This document shows positions 44,745-53,967 of a DNA stretch of 64,000 nt, in pieces. The translations under genes and the position numbers were made by a program. The notes beneath the pieces were generated by a model. It was not told the origin of the DNA, searched no databases, and saw only the letters and a list, made by a program, of their open reading frames with translations. Source of the stretch: Paracoccus homiensis (GTDB lineage Bacteria; Pseudomonadota; Alphaproteobacteria; Rhodobacterales; Rhodobacteraceae). The stretch lies in the NCBI RefSeq assembly GCF_900111675.1, contig NZ_FOHO01000003.1:62001-126000 (forward strand), read 5' to 3'. How positions within the stretch are numbered: position 1 is the stretch's first letter; every line of letters begins with the position of its first letter.

Positions 44745-45578
44745 TCAGCCCCCCAGGAAGGTGCGGCGCACCTCGTCATTGGCCATCAGTTCCTTGCCGG
44801 TACCGGTATGGGCATTGGCCCCCTGAACCAGCACATAGGCCTTGTCGGCGATCATCATCGCCTGCTGGGCATTCTGTTCCACCATCAGCACGGGCAATCC
44901 GCCGCGGGCGATGGCGATGATGCGGTCGAACAGCTCGTCCATGACGATGGGGCTGACGCCCGCGGTTGGTTCGTCCAGCATCAGCACCTGTGGCCGGGTC
45001 ATCAGCGCGCGGCCCACGGCCACCTGCTGACGCTGGCCGCCCGACAATTCGCCGGCCGCCTGACGGCGCTTTTCGGCGACGGCGGGGAATAGGTCATAGA
45101 CCTGCTCCAGGGTCTGGCGGATATCGTCGTTGCGGATGAAGGCGCCCATTTCAAGGTTCTCTTCCACCGTCATCGACGGGAAGATGTTGTGGACCTGTGG
45201 CACGAAGCCCATGCCCGCCTTGACCCGGTCCTGCGGGTTCAGCGCGGTGATGTCGCGCCCGTTCAGGCGGACACTGCCCTGACGCAGGTTCAGCATCCCG
45301 AAGATGGCCTTCATCGCGGTCGATTTGCCGGCGCCGTTCGGCCCGACGATGACCGCGATTTGGCCCTTTTCGACGGCGATGGTGCAGTCATGCAGAATGT
45401 CGGGGCCACGGCCATAGCCGCCCGACATCGCCTCGCCGATCAGGAACGGGTCGCCCGCGCGGCCCGGACCAGTGCTGCCTGAACGCCTGGTGCCGTCGAT
45501 CGTGCCCCGACCATGCGGGTTGACGACCGAGGCGTCGCGGTTGCCGCGATTGCCAAAGGCCTGATCCTGATCGCTCAT
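44745..45578 (-). CDS. livF: branched-chain amino acid ABC ATPase LivF
   Basis: A 277-residue ATPase. Walker A is GPNGAGKST near residue 78, the signature is LSGGQRQQ, and Walker B is VLMLDEPTAGVSP. The first ~40 residues (SDQDQAFGNRGNRDASVVN...) are polar and basic and are not part of the normal ~235-residue LivF. The ATG at 45578 overlaps the livG stop by 4 bp, which favours it as the true start. The extension is noted in the findings. Confidence 0.92.
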   Translation of the reverse strand: MSDQDQAFGNRGNRDASVVNPHGRGTIDGTRRSGSTGPGRAGDPFLIGEAMSGGYGRGPDILHDCTIAVEKGQIAVIVGPNGAGKSTAMKAIFGMLNLRQGSVRLNGRDITALNPQDRVKAGMGFVPQVHNIFPSMTVEENLEMGAFIRNDDIRQTLEQVYDLFPAVAEKRRQAAGELSGGQRQQVAVGRALMTRPQVLMLDEPTAGVSPIVMDELFDRIIAIARGGLPVLMVEQNAQQAMMIADKAYVLVQGANAHTGTGKELMANDEVRRTFLGG

Positions 45579-46357
45579 GCGCCCACCATGTCCTTGTTCT
45601 TCAGACCGGTGCCCAGATAGGCCTCGATCACCTCTTCGTTCTGCATGATGTCGGCGGCGCTGCCCTTGGCCAGCACCTTGCCCTCGGCCATGACGATCAC
45701 CGGGTCGCACAGCTTGCCGATGAAATCCATGTCATGTTCGATCACGCAGAAGGTATAGCCGCGTTCCCGGTTCAGGCGCAGGATGGCGTCCGCGATGGTG
45801 CCCAGCAGCGTGCGGTTCACGCCCGCGCCGACCTCGTCCAGAAAGACGATCTTGGCATCGACCATCATCGTGCGGCCCAGTTCCAGCAGCTTTTTCTGAC
45901 CGCCCGAAAGATTGCCGGCCTTTTCGTGGGTCAGATGGCTGATGGTCAGAAAATCCAGAACCTCGTCGGCCTTGCGACGCAGTTCGGCCTCTTCGCGTTC
46001 GATCCGGCCGCGCTGGAACCAGGTGTTCCAGATCGTCTCGCCGGTCTGCTGGCCGGGCACCATCATCAGGTTTTCGCGAACCGTCATGCTGGCGAATTCA
46101 TGGGCCAGCTGGAATGTCCGCAGCAGGCCCTTGTGGAACAGTTGATGCGGGGGCAGGCCGGTGATGTCCTGGCCGTCCATGATGACGCGCCCCGATGTGG
46201 GGGGCAGCACGCCCGCGATGACGTTGAACAGCGTGGACTTTCCGGCGCCGTTGGGGCCGATCAGCCCGGTGATCGAGCCGGTCTCGATCGTCAGGCTGGC
46301 CCCGTCAACGGCGCGGAACCCGCCGAAATGTCGGTGAAGGTCTTCGACCTTTATCAT
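45575..46357 (-). CDS. livG: branched-chain amino acid ABC ATPase LivG
   Basis: A 260-residue ATPase with Walker A GPNGAGKST near residue 35, signature LSGGQKKL, Walker B KIVFLDEVGAGVN and the LivG-type C-terminus AEGKVLAKGSAADIMQN. In the Walker B region DEVGAGVN replaces the commoner DEPxAGLN. It overlaps livF by ATGA. It lies 120 bp after the binding-protein gene, with a terminator-like hairpin between them. Confidence 0.93.
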   Translation of the reverse strand: MIKVEDLHRHFGGFRAVDGASLTIETGSITGLIGPNGAGKSTLFNVIAGVLPPTSGRVIMDGQDITGLPPHQLFHKGLLRTFQLAHEFASMTVRENLMMVPGQQTGETIWNTWFQRGRIEREEAELRRKADEVLDFLTISHLTHEKAGNLSGGQKKLLELGRTMMVDAKIVFLDEVGAGVNRTLLGTIADAILRLNRERGYTFCVIEHDMDFIGKLCDPVIVMAEGKVLAKGSAADIMQNEEVIEAYLGTGLKNKDMVGA

Positions 46358-46422
46358 GCGTTACATCCCCGTCTTGGCCCAGTATCGGGCAAAACGTGGC
46401 CGCTGTCGCGGCTTGTTATGAT

Positions 46423-46459
46423 TGAAAAATGGCCCGGCGCCACATCCGGGTGCCGGGCC
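46423..46459 (-). terminator. terminator-like hairpin after the LIV binding-protein gene
   Basis: On the minus strand GGCCCGGCACC (46459-46449) pairs with GGCGCCGGGCC (46441-46431) with one mismatch and is followed by ATTTTTC. It lies between the binding-protein gene and livG and should make livGFHM expression lower than that of the binding protein. Confidence 0.75.
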
Positions 46460-46477
46460 GAGATCATGTCAGGTCAA

Positions 46478-47662
46478 TCAACGATAACCGATGACCTTCA
46501 TTTCGCCGCCCTCGAAGCTGACTTCGCGGAAGGTGCCGGCGGTTTCGCCCGGCTCGACCAGTTCGACCGCGGCTGCGCCGACATAATCGACATCGCCACC
46601 GCCATTGATGATTTCCAGCGCCTTGGCCAGCTGACCCGGCATGATCTTTTCGCCCGGCTCGTTGGCGACATCCATCACCTTGTCCTTGTAGACGGCGGGA
46701 TCCGACGAATCCGCAGCCGCCATGGCCAGCAGGATCAGCGCGGCAGCGTCATAGGCTTCGGCCGAGAAGGCGCCCGAACCGTCGAATCCGGCCTCTTCGG
46801 CCATCTTCAGATAGGTTTCGCGGCCTTCGCCTTCGGCGGCGGGGTTCTGACCGAAGCTGCCTTCGATTTCGTCGCCAAAGTTTTCGACCACGGCATTGCC
46901 GACCATGCCGTCGGGGAACACGAAGGTTTCGAAGGCGCCGGTATCAAGTGCGGCGCGCACGACGCCGGAACCGCCCTGATCGACATATCCGGCCACGACC
47001 AGCGCGTCGCCCCCGGCGGCGGCCAGTGCCGCGACCTCGGCCGAATAGTCGGCCTTGCCGTCGTCATGGGCGCTGTTGACGGTGACGTTGCCGCCCTTTT
47101 CCTCGAACGCGGCCTGGAAGCTGTCGGCCAGACCCTTGCCGTAATCGTTGTTGGTATAGGTCACGGCGACCGAGTTGATGCCTTTTTCCAGCACGATATC
47201 GGCCATGACTTCGCCCTGACGCGCATCCGAAGGCGAGGTGCGGAAGAACAGGCCGTTATCCTCGATCGTGGTCAGCGCGGGCGACGTCGCCGAGGGCGAG
47301 ATCATCACGATGCCATTGGCCTTCGCCACGTTTTCCAGCGAGGCGATCGTCTCGCCCGAGCACATGCCCCCGACGATGCCCTTCACGCCCTCGGCGGTAA
47401 TCAGGCGTTCCACCGTGGCGGTGGCGGCGGCGGCGTCGGCGCAGGTCGAATCGCCCTGCACGGCAACGACGGTCGTGCCGTCCATCAGCAGGCCCGAGTC
47501 GTTGACTTCTTGCATCGCCATCTCGGCGCCCTTCGCCATGGCCGGTGCCATGGATTCCAGCGGACCGGTAAAGCCAAGCGAGATGCCCAGCTTGATGTCT
47601 TCGGCGCTGGCGGCGCCCGCCAGCAGGGCACCGGCGGCGGTAGCGAGAAGGAATTTTTTCAT
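46478..47662 (-). CDS. branched-chain amino acid-type periplasmic binding protein
   Basis: A 394-residue exported binding protein (peripla_BP_6 / LivJ-K class). The signal peptide ends near AASA/EDI at residues 18-21, and the mature protein starts IKLGISLGFTGPLESMAPAM. The pocket block ISPSATSPALTTIEDNGLFFRTSPSD is typical. It is the first gene of the livGFHM cluster. Specificity (Leu/Ile/Val or another amino acid or amide) cannot be fixed. I start at the ATG at 47662; the frame extends 8 codons upstream without support. Confidence 0.92.
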   Translation of the reverse strand: MKKFLLATAAGALLAGAASAEDIKLGISLGFTGPLESMAPAMAKGAEMAMQEVNDSGLLMDGTTVVAVQGDSTCADAAAATATVERLITAEGVKGIVGGMCSGETIASLENVAKANGIVMISPSATSPALTTIEDNGLFFRTSPSDARQGEVMADIVLEKGINSVAVTYTNNDYGKGLADSFQAAFEEKGGNVTVNSAHDDGKADYSAEVAALAAAGGDALVVAGYVDQGGSGVVRAALDTGAFETFVFPDGMVGNAVVENFGDEIEGSFGQNPAAEGEGRETYLKMAEEAGFDGSGAFSAEAYDAAALILLAMAAADSSDPAVYKDKVMDVANEPGEKIMPGQLAKALEIINGGGDVDYVGAAAVELVEPGETAGTFREVSFEGGEMKVIGYR

Positions 47663-47799
47663 GATCTTGTCTCCCAGTTGGAACAATGTCCTGCGCGCAC
47701 GTTAGAAGCGGTCTGCTCAAAAGAAAAGCAGCTTATCGTTACGTCTTTATGGCTTTCTGGACAGGTTTTGGCTGCACATGCGGCGTTTCAGGCATGCGC

Positions 47800-48291
47800 C
47801 TAACGCCAACCCAGCCGTTCCTGCGGGCGCCGAAAGGGCAGGCCGGCCAATCCGGTCAGCACCCAGCCAAGCGCCAGGCCGATCAGCGCCGCGATCAGGC
47901 CGGATGCGGTCAGCGGCAGCGCGGGGCTGAAATCGCCCCATGTGGCCGCAAGCGTGGGCAGGTCGCGCATCCTGTGAGGCAGCAAAAGCCGTTCCAGCGG
48001 CCCGGCGATGCGCAGCATCTGAAGATCGGCGCGGGCATGGTCCAGACGCTGGAACGCGCGGATCAGATCGGCGCGATGGGCCTGTTGAAAGCGGCTGGCC
48101 GACAGATCGGCCAGCGCCTGATCCCGGTCCAGTCCCGCGGCGCGCGCGCTGGCGTCGAATTCCGTGGCGACCAGGGTCAACGCATCGACCTGCCCGCCCA
48201 GCCGCTGGACATATTGATCGGTAAAGGCGGGGAACTGCGACAGGGCGGCGGCGCAGGCCACCGCCGCGATCAGTCGCAGCACCCGTATCAT
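47800..48291 (-). CDS. DUF2937 family membrane protein
   Basis: A 163-residue protein of unknown function. It has a hydrophobic N-terminal helix (residues 5-20), a helical middle ([21 protein letters not shown]) and a C-terminal membrane segment (about residues 126-146, [20 protein letters not shown]). The pattern with [19 protein letters not shown] near residue 20 is that of DUF2937. Its ATG overlaps the proS stop (ATGA), so it is probably translated with proS. Confidence 0.8.
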   Translation of the reverse strand: MIRVLRLIAAVACAAALSQFPAFTDQYVQRLGGQVDALTLVATEFDASARAAGLDRDQALADLSASRFQQAHRADLIRAFQRLDHARADLQMLRIAGPLERLLLPHRMRDLPTLAATWGDFSPALPLTASGLIAALIGLALGWVLTGLAGLPFRRPQERLGWR

Positions 48292-49649
48292 ACGGTCGGC
48301 AGGGCCGCGGCAAGAACCGGGGCATAGATGTCGGCCAGACGGACAACGGCCTCGGCGGGCGACATCTCGACGGTTTCGCCGCTGCGGCGGTTCGTCAGTT
48401 CGACCTTGTTGCTGGCCAGGCCGCGCGGCCCGACGGTGATGCGCCAGGGCAGGCCGATCAGATCCATCGTGGCGAATTTCGCCCCCGCGCGTTCGTCGCG
48501 ATCGTCATACAGCGGCTGCAACCCGTTCTTGACCATCTCGTCATAAAGCGCGGTGCAGGCGCTGTCGGTCGAGGCGTCGCCCTGCTTGAGATTGACGATC
48601 CCGACATGGAACGGGGTCACGCCTTCGGGCCAGATGATGCCCTTGTCGTCGTGGTTCGCCTCGATGATCGCGCCCAGAAGGCGGCTGACACCGATGCCGT
48701 GGCTGCCCATGTGGACGGGCACGCGCGCCCCGTCGGGACCGACGACCGTCGCGCCAAGCGGTTCCGAATACTTGGTGCCGAAATAGAAGATCTGGCCGAC
48801 CTCGATGCCGCGTGCCGTGCGGCGGCGATCCTCGGGGACGTCAGCGAAGATCGCCTCGTCATGGGTTTCGTCGGTGCGGGCATAGCGGCTGGTGAATTCT
48901 TCCAGCACGGCCTGACATTCGGCGTGATCGTCATAGTCGATCTGCCGGTCGCCGAAGGTCAGATCGGTGATCTGGCTGTCATAGAACACCTCGGATTCGC
49001 CGGTTTCGGCCAGCACAAGGAATTCATGCGTGTAATCGCCGCCGATCGGGCCGCCATCGGCGCGCATCGGGATCGCCTGCAGGCCCATGCGTTCGTAGCT
49101 GCGCAGATAGCTGACAAGATGCCGGTTATAGGCGTGCAGCGCGTCCTCCTTGGTCAGGTCGAAATTGTACCCGTCCTTCATCAGGAATTCGCGGCCACGC
49201 ATCACGCCGAAACGGGGGCGGATCTCGTCGCGGAATTTCCACTGGATGTGGTACAGCGTCAGGGGCAGATCCTTGTAGCTGTTCACATGGCTGCGGAAGA
49301 TGTCGGTGATCATCTCTTCATTGGTGGGGCCGTAAAGCAGGTCGCGCTTGTGGCGGTCCTTGATGCGCAGCATCTCTTCGCCGTAATCGTCATAGCGACC
49401 GCTTTCGCGCCACAGGTCGGCCGATTGCAGCGTCGGCATCAGCAACGGGATGTGCCCGGCGCGGATCTGTTCCTCGTGGACGATCTGCTCGATGCGGCGC
49501 AGCACCTTGAAGCCTAGCGGAAGCCAGGAATAGATGCCTGCGGACTGTTGCTTGATCATCCCCGCGCGCAGCATCAGCCGGTGGCTGACGATCTGCGCCT
49601 CTTTGGGGTCTTCTTTCAGGACGGGAAGGAAATAGCGCGACAGACGCAT
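48288..49649 (-). CDS. proS: prolyl-tRNA synthetase (short alphaproteobacterial type)
   Basis: A 453-residue class II synthetase. It begins [18 protein letters not shown] and contains the class II motifs within [42 protein letters not shown] ([19 protein letters not shown]) and [14 protein letters not shown]. The editing insertion found in the ~570-residue E. coli enzyme is missing, as in other alphaproteobacteria, so Ala-tRNA(Pro) correction would need a separate protein. I use the ATG at 49649 to match the family start. Confidence 0.95.
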   Translation of the reverse strand: MRLSRYFLPVLKEDPKEAQIVSHRLMLRAGMIKQQSAGIYSWLPLGFKVLRRIEQIVHEEQIRAGHIPLLMPTLQSADLWRESGRYDDYGEEMLRIKDRHKRDLLYGPTNEEMITDIFRSHVNSYKDLPLTLYHIQWKFRDEIRPRFGVMRGREFLMKDGYNFDLTKEDALHAYNRHLVSYLRSYERMGLQAIPMRADGGPIGGDYTHEFLVLAETGESEVFYDSQITDLTFGDRQIDYDDHAECQAVLEEFTSRYARTDETHDEAIFADVPEDRRRTARGIEVGQIFYFGTKYSEPLGATVVGPDGARVPVHMGSHGIGVSRLLGAIIEANHDDKGIIWPEGVTPFHVGIVNLKQGDASTDSACTALYDEMVKNGLQPLYDDRDERAGAKFATMDLIGLPWRITVGPRGLASNKVELTNRRSGETVEMSPAEAVVRLADIYAPVLAAALPTV

Positions 49650-49801
49650 GGGGGCCTCATCAAAGCGTTTGGCCCCGTGTAGGCCACCGCATCCCGGCAA
49701 GCAAGCCGCGCGGCGGGGCGGTGGCCGGGCCTTGCCAACTCTTGCAACGGCACGGCCAAGCCGTCACATAGTGTCAGAACAGGTGACAGGGGCGGTCCAC
49801 G

Positions 49802-51004
49802 ATGCATATGCCGGTGCGCAAGCAATTGATCTGGTGGGGTGTCGGGGGCCTTGGGCTGCTGATTGCGATGTGGCTGCTGGGGCAGGCGATCCTGCCCTTC
49901 ATCCTTGGCGCGGGCGTTGCCTATCTGCTGGACCCTGTGGCCGACCGCCTGGAACGCGCGGGTCTGTCGCGCACGATGTCGGTCGTGGTGATCACCTTCG
50001 GAACGGTGCTGATCTTTGCCGCCGTGACATTGCTGGTGGTGCCGACGCTGGTGCGTCAGGCCGCCGCCCTGATCGAAACCGCGCCCCAGATGCTGGAACA
50101 GGCGCGGGCCTTCACGACCTCGCGCTTTCCCGAATTCCTGCCCGAGGGCGGCACCGTCGGTGCCGCGCTGACCGATCTGGGCAAGGCGATGGGCGATCAG
50201 TGGCAGGGGGTGGCGCAGACCATCCTCAGCTCGGTCGGGGGGGTGATCAGCGCGGTGGCGATTCTGGTGATCGTGCCGGTCGTCGCATTCTATCTTCTGC
50301 TGGACTGGGACCGCATGGTCGCCCAGATCGACGACCTGCTGCCGCGCGAACACGCGCCGACCGTCCGCCGCCTGGCATCCGAGATCGACTCGGCCCTGTC
50401 GGGGTTTCTGCGCGGGCAGGGGCTGGTGATCCTGATTCTGGGCACCTGGTATTCGGTCGCGCTGATGCTGGTGGGGCTGCCCTTCGGGTTCTTCATCGGC
50501 ATCATGGCGGCGGTGCTGTCCTTCATTCCCTATGTCGGCGTGCTGATCGGCGGGCTGACCGCGATCGGCGTCGCGCTGTTCAGCTTCTGGGGCGATCCGC
50601 TGTGGATCGGCGCCGTCGTCGCGATCTTTGCCGCCGGACAGGTGGTCGAGGGAAACTATCTGCAACCCAAGATCGTCGGCGGCCATGTCGGGCTGCACCC
50701 TGTCTGGCTGCTTCTTGCGTTGTCGGTATTCGGTGCATTGTTCGGTTTTGCGGGGATGGTGATGGCCGTGCCGCTGGCCGCGGCACTTGGCGTTCTGGCG
50801 CGTTTCCTGATCGAGCGGTATCGCGCCAGCGCGCTTTACACCGGCCAGTCGATGCCCGCCGACCCGCCGCTGCCGCTGCGGGTGGAACTGGCCCCGCGCG
50901 GCACCTTGCAGGCGGAACTGGACGAGGCGCGCCGCGTCGCCGACCAATCGCAGTACCTTGCCGGGCAAGGCGCCATTCCCGCAGCACCGCCAAGGAGGAC
51001 GTGA
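49802..51004 (+). CDS. AI-2E family transporter (PerM-like)
   Basis: A 400-residue inner-membrane protein of the AI-2E transporter superfamily. Members export small molecules, and some act in Na+/H+ exchange. The family helices include LLGQAILPFILGAGVAYLLDP (about 20-41) and, later, FFIGIMAAVLSFIPYVGVLIGG and the GNYLQPKIVGGHVGLHPVWLL block near residues 285-305. About eight helices are present. The ATG at 49802 is followed by a second ATG at 49808. It lies 4 bp upstream of hda, with which it is probably co-transcribed. Confidence 0.85.
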   Translation: MHMPVRKQLIWWGVGGLGLLIAMWLLGQAILPFILGAGVAYLLDPVADRLERAGLSRTMSVVVITFGTVLIFAAVTLLVVPTLVRQAAALIETAPQMLEQARAFTTSRFPEFLPEGGTVGAALTDLGKAMGDQWQGVAQTILSSVGGVISAVAILVIVPVVAFYLLLDWDRMVAQIDDLLPREHAPTVRRLASEIDSALSGFLRGQGLVILILGTWYSVALMLVGLPFGFFIGIMAAVLSFIPYVGVLIGGLTAIGVALFSFWGDPLWIGAVVAIFAAGQVVEGNYLQPKIVGGHVGLHPVWLLLALSVFGALFGFAGMVMAVPLAAALGVLARFLIERYRASALYTGQSMPADPPLPLRVELAPRGTLQAELDEARRVADQSQYLAGQGAIPAAPPRRT

Positions 51005-51008
51005 CGGC

Positions 51009-51704
51009 GTGATCCTGTCTCGTCAGCTGACCCTTGACCTGACTACGCCACCCGCGCATTCGCGCGGCGATTTCCTGCCCGCCGCGGCCAATGCCGCCGC
51101 GCTGTCGACACTGGATCAGCCGCAGGTCTGGCCTTCGGGGCGGATGCTGCTGATCGGCCCCGAGGGCGCGGGCAAGACCCATCTGGCCGCGTTCTGGGCC
51201 GCCGAGAACGGGGCGCGCCGGATGTCCGCGGCCAGCCTGCGCCCCGACGCCGCCGATCTGCTGGTGGCCGAGGGCGGCGCTTTGGTGATCGAGGATGCGG
51301 ATCACGCGGGTTTCGCTGCAGGCGCGGAGCAGGCGCTGTTTCACCTGTGGAACCTGTGCGGCGCGCGCGATTGCCTGTTGCTGCTGACCGCCCGGACCCC
51401 GCCGCGCGACTGGGGGCTTGTGCTGCCCGATCTGCGGTCGCGGATGGATGCGATGCCGCAGGTGCGGCTTGGCCCGCCGGACGAAGGGCTGCTGGCCGCG
51501 GTGCTGGTCAAGCTGTTCGCAGACCGCCAGATTTCGGTGCCTGCCGGGTTGATCGACTGGCTGGTGCTGCACATGGATCGCGACCTTGGGCTGGCGCGCA
51601 GGCTTGTGGCCGCGATGGACCGTGCCGCGATGGCCGACAAAAGCCCCATAACCCGACGTATCGCCGCCGATCTTCTGGACAGCCTGTCCGAAAGTGACGC
51701 ATGA
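51009..51704 (+). CDS. hda: DnaA-related regulator Hda/HdaA
   Basis: A 231-residue AAA+ protein similar to DnaA domain III but without the DNA-binding domain IV. It begins with the clamp-binding-like QLTLDLT, then has Walker A GPEGAGKTHLA near residues 46-56, a Walker B-like LVIEDADH near residue 97, and a lid region to the C-terminus. Hda binds the beta clamp and stimulates ATP hydrolysis by DnaA after initiation. The GTG start at 51009 follows AAGGAGG by about 10 bp. It lies between the AI-2E gene and ppk1. Confidence 0.87.
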   Translation: MILSRQLTLDLTTPPAHSRGDFLPAAANAAALSTLDQPQVWPSGRMLLIGPEGAGKTHLAAFWAAENGARRMSAASLRPDAADLLVAEGGALVIEDADHAGFAAGAEQALFHLWNLCGARDCLLLLTARTPPRDWGLVLPDLRSRMDAMPQVRLGPPDEGLLAAVLVKLFADRQISVPAGLIDWLVLHMDRDLGLARRLVAAMDRAAMADKSPITRRIAADLLDSLSESDA

Positions 51705-51746
51705 TTTCCGCTGTTGCGGCCCTAGTGAAAGCCAGTATCCAGAACG

Positions 51747-53912
51747 ATGACGAAAGCCGATTTTCTTCGTAACCCGTTTCCCGAACCCGTCGAACTGCCC
51801 GGGGGGGTGCCCGAAGGCCCGGCACGTTTCTTCAATCGCGAACTCAGCTGGCTGTCCTTCAACTGGCGGGTGCTGGACGAAGCGCGCAACCCCCGTGTCC
51901 CCCTGATGGAAAGGTTGCGCTTCGTGTCGATCAGCGCGACCAATCTGGACGAATTCTACACCGTGCGCGTCGCCGGTCTGCGTGAACTGGTCCGCGAGGG
52001 AAACACCACCCCTTCGGCAGATGGGCTGACCGCTGCCGAACAGCTTAGCCTGATCAACGCCGACGCGCGGCGGTTGATGGGTGCCCAGCAGGGCGTCTGG
52101 AACCGCCTGCGCCGCGAGATGGAGGATCATGGCATCATGATCCTGTCGCGCAGCAATATCACACGCGCCGAAGAGGCCTATCTGCACGGCTATTTCGACA
52201 ATAACGTGCTGCCGGTGCTGTCGCCTCTGGCAATCGACCCGGCGCACCCGTTTCCCTTCATCCCGAATGCGGGCTTTTCGCTTGCGCTGGAACTGGCGCG
52301 GGAAACGGATGGCAAGCAGATGCAGGCATTGCTGCCGATCCCGGCGCAATTGCCGCGATTCGTGCCGCTGCCGGGCGGGCAGCGTTTCCTGCGGCTGGAA
52401 GAACTGTTGCTGATGCATCTGTCCAGCCTGTTTCCGGGCTATCGCGATGCGGGCCATTGCGCGTTCCGCGTGCTGCGCGACAGCGATCTTGAGGTCGAGG
52501 AAGAGGCCGAGGATCTTGTCCGCGAATTCGAGACCGCGTTGAAACGTCGCCGCCGTGGCAGCGTCATCCGGCTGAAGATCACCAGCGGCGCACCGGGACG
52601 TCTGCGCCGCCTGATCATGGAAGAACTTGAAGTCACCCCCGATGAGGTGATCGAGGTCGAGGGCCTGCTGGGCATGGCCGATCTGCGCGAACTGGTTCTG
52701 GACAATCGCCGCGAATTGCTGTGGCCGGGCTTTACCCCGCGCGTGCCCGAACGGGTGCAGGATCACCACGGCGACATGTTCGCCGCGATCCGCCAAAAGG
52801 ACATGCTGCTGCATCACCCCTACGAAACGTTCGACATGGTCGTGCGCTTTCTGCAGCAGGCGGCCCGCGATCCCGATGTTCTGGCGATCAAGCAGACACT
52901 GTACCGTACCAGCCGCGACAGCCCCATCGTCGAAGCGCTGTGCGAGGCGGCCGAGGCCGGCAAGTCGGTGACCGCGCTGGTCGAACTGAAGGCGCGGTTC
53001 GACGAGGCTGCCAATATCCGTCAGTCGCGTCGGCTGGAACGGGCCGGGGCGCATGTCGTCTATGGATTCGTCAATTACAAGACCCATGCAAAGATCAGCA
53101 CGGTCGTGCGCCGCGAAGGCGACAGCCTGGTGACCTATACCCATTACGGCACGGGCAACTACCACCCGATCACCGCGCGGATCTATACCGATCTGTCGAT
53201 GTTCACCTGCGATCCCGCGCTGGGGCGCGACGCCACCAAGGTGTTCAACTACCTGTCGGGCTATGTGCAGCCCGAGGGTCTTGAAAACCTTGCGATCGCG
53301 CCCATCGATCTGAAGGATACGCTGCTGTCGCTGATCGCGCGCGAGGCCGAATTTGCCCGTCAGGGCCGGGGCGGTGCGATCTGGGCCAAGATGAACTCGC
53401 TGATCGACAGCGATGTGATCGATGCGCTGTATGCGGCCAGCCAGGCGGGGGTGAAGATCAGCCTCGTCATTCGTGGAATTTGCGGAATCAGGCCAGGAAT
53501 CAAGGGCTTGTCTGAAAATATTCGAGTAAAATCCATTGTCGGGCGCTATCTGGAACATTCGCGGATCGTCTGTTTCGGCAACGGTCACGGCCTGCCGTCG
53601 AAAAAGGCGCGGGTGTTCTTTTCCTCGGCCGACTGGATGGGGCGCAACCTGATCCGGCGGGTGGAAACGCTGGTCGAATGCGTGAACGAAACCGTGAAAG
53701 CCCAGATCACCAGTCAGATCATGGCCGCCAATATGGCTGATGAGGCGCAAAGCTGGTTGTTGCAGCCCGACGGGCGTTTCGTGCGCTATCTGCCCGATGG
53801 CCAAGAGGATCTTTTCAACTGTCACCGGTTCTTCATGGAGAACCCTTCATTGTCCGGTCGCGGGACCGCCGGGGCGCGTGATGTGCCGGCGCTGATGCAT
53901 TCCGCGGATTGA
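51747..53912 (+). CDS. ppk1: polyphosphate kinase 1
   Basis: A 721-residue kinase that makes polyphosphate from ATP. The N-terminal signature FFNRELSWLSFNWRVLDEA lies at about residues 29-47. The phosphorylated His, in NYKTHAKIS, is residue 447, and the second essential His, in GRYLEHSRI, is residue 604. Other typical blocks are CGIRPGIKGLSENI and FFSSADWMGRN. Length matches PPK1. ppx follows after 55 bp, so synthesis and breakdown of polyphosphate are neighbours. Confidence 0.96.
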   Translation: MTKADFLRNPFPEPVELPGGVPEGPARFFNRELSWLSFNWRVLDEARNPRVPLMERLRFVSISATNLDEFYTVRVAGLRELVREGNTTPSADGLTAAEQLSLINADARRLMGAQQGVWNRLRREMEDHGIMILSRSNITRAEEAYLHGYFDNNVLPVLSPLAIDPAHPFPFIPNAGFSLALELARETDGKQMQALLPIPAQLPRFVPLPGGQRFLRLEELLLMHLSSLFPGYRDAGHCAFRVLRDSDLEVEEEAEDLVREFETALKRRRRGSVIRLKITSGAPGRLRRLIMEELEVTPDEVIEVEGLLGMADLRELVLDNRRELLWPGFTPRVPERVQDHHGDMFAAIRQKDMLLHHPYETFDMVVRFLQQAARDPDVLAIKQTLYRTSRDSPIVEALCEAAEAGKSVTALVELKARFDEAANIRQSRRLERAGAHVVYGFVNYKTHAKISTVVRREGDSLVTYTHYGTGNYHPITARIYTDLSMFTCDPALGRDATKVFNYLSGYVQPEGLENLAIAPIDLKDTLLSLIAREAEFARQGRGGAIWAKMNSLIDSDVIDALYAASQAGVKISLVIRGICGIRPGIKGLSENIRVKSIVGRYLEHSRIVCFGNGHGLPSKKARVFFSSADWMGRNLIRRVETLVECVNETVKAQITSQIMAANMADEAQSWLLQPDGRFVRYLPDGQEDLFNCHRFFMENPSLSGRGTAGARDVPALMHSAD

Positions 53913-53967
53913 CCCAAGGCGTGGATTGTCGCATGACGCCCGCGATGCGAAAGCAGGAGGCTCAGGA

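Noticed and set aside
50580..53825. A 1081-codon open frame on the minus strand
   Set aside because: It is antisense to the AI-2E gene, hda and ppk1. The sequence is low-complexity (rich in Gln, Arg, His, Gly) and shows no domain.
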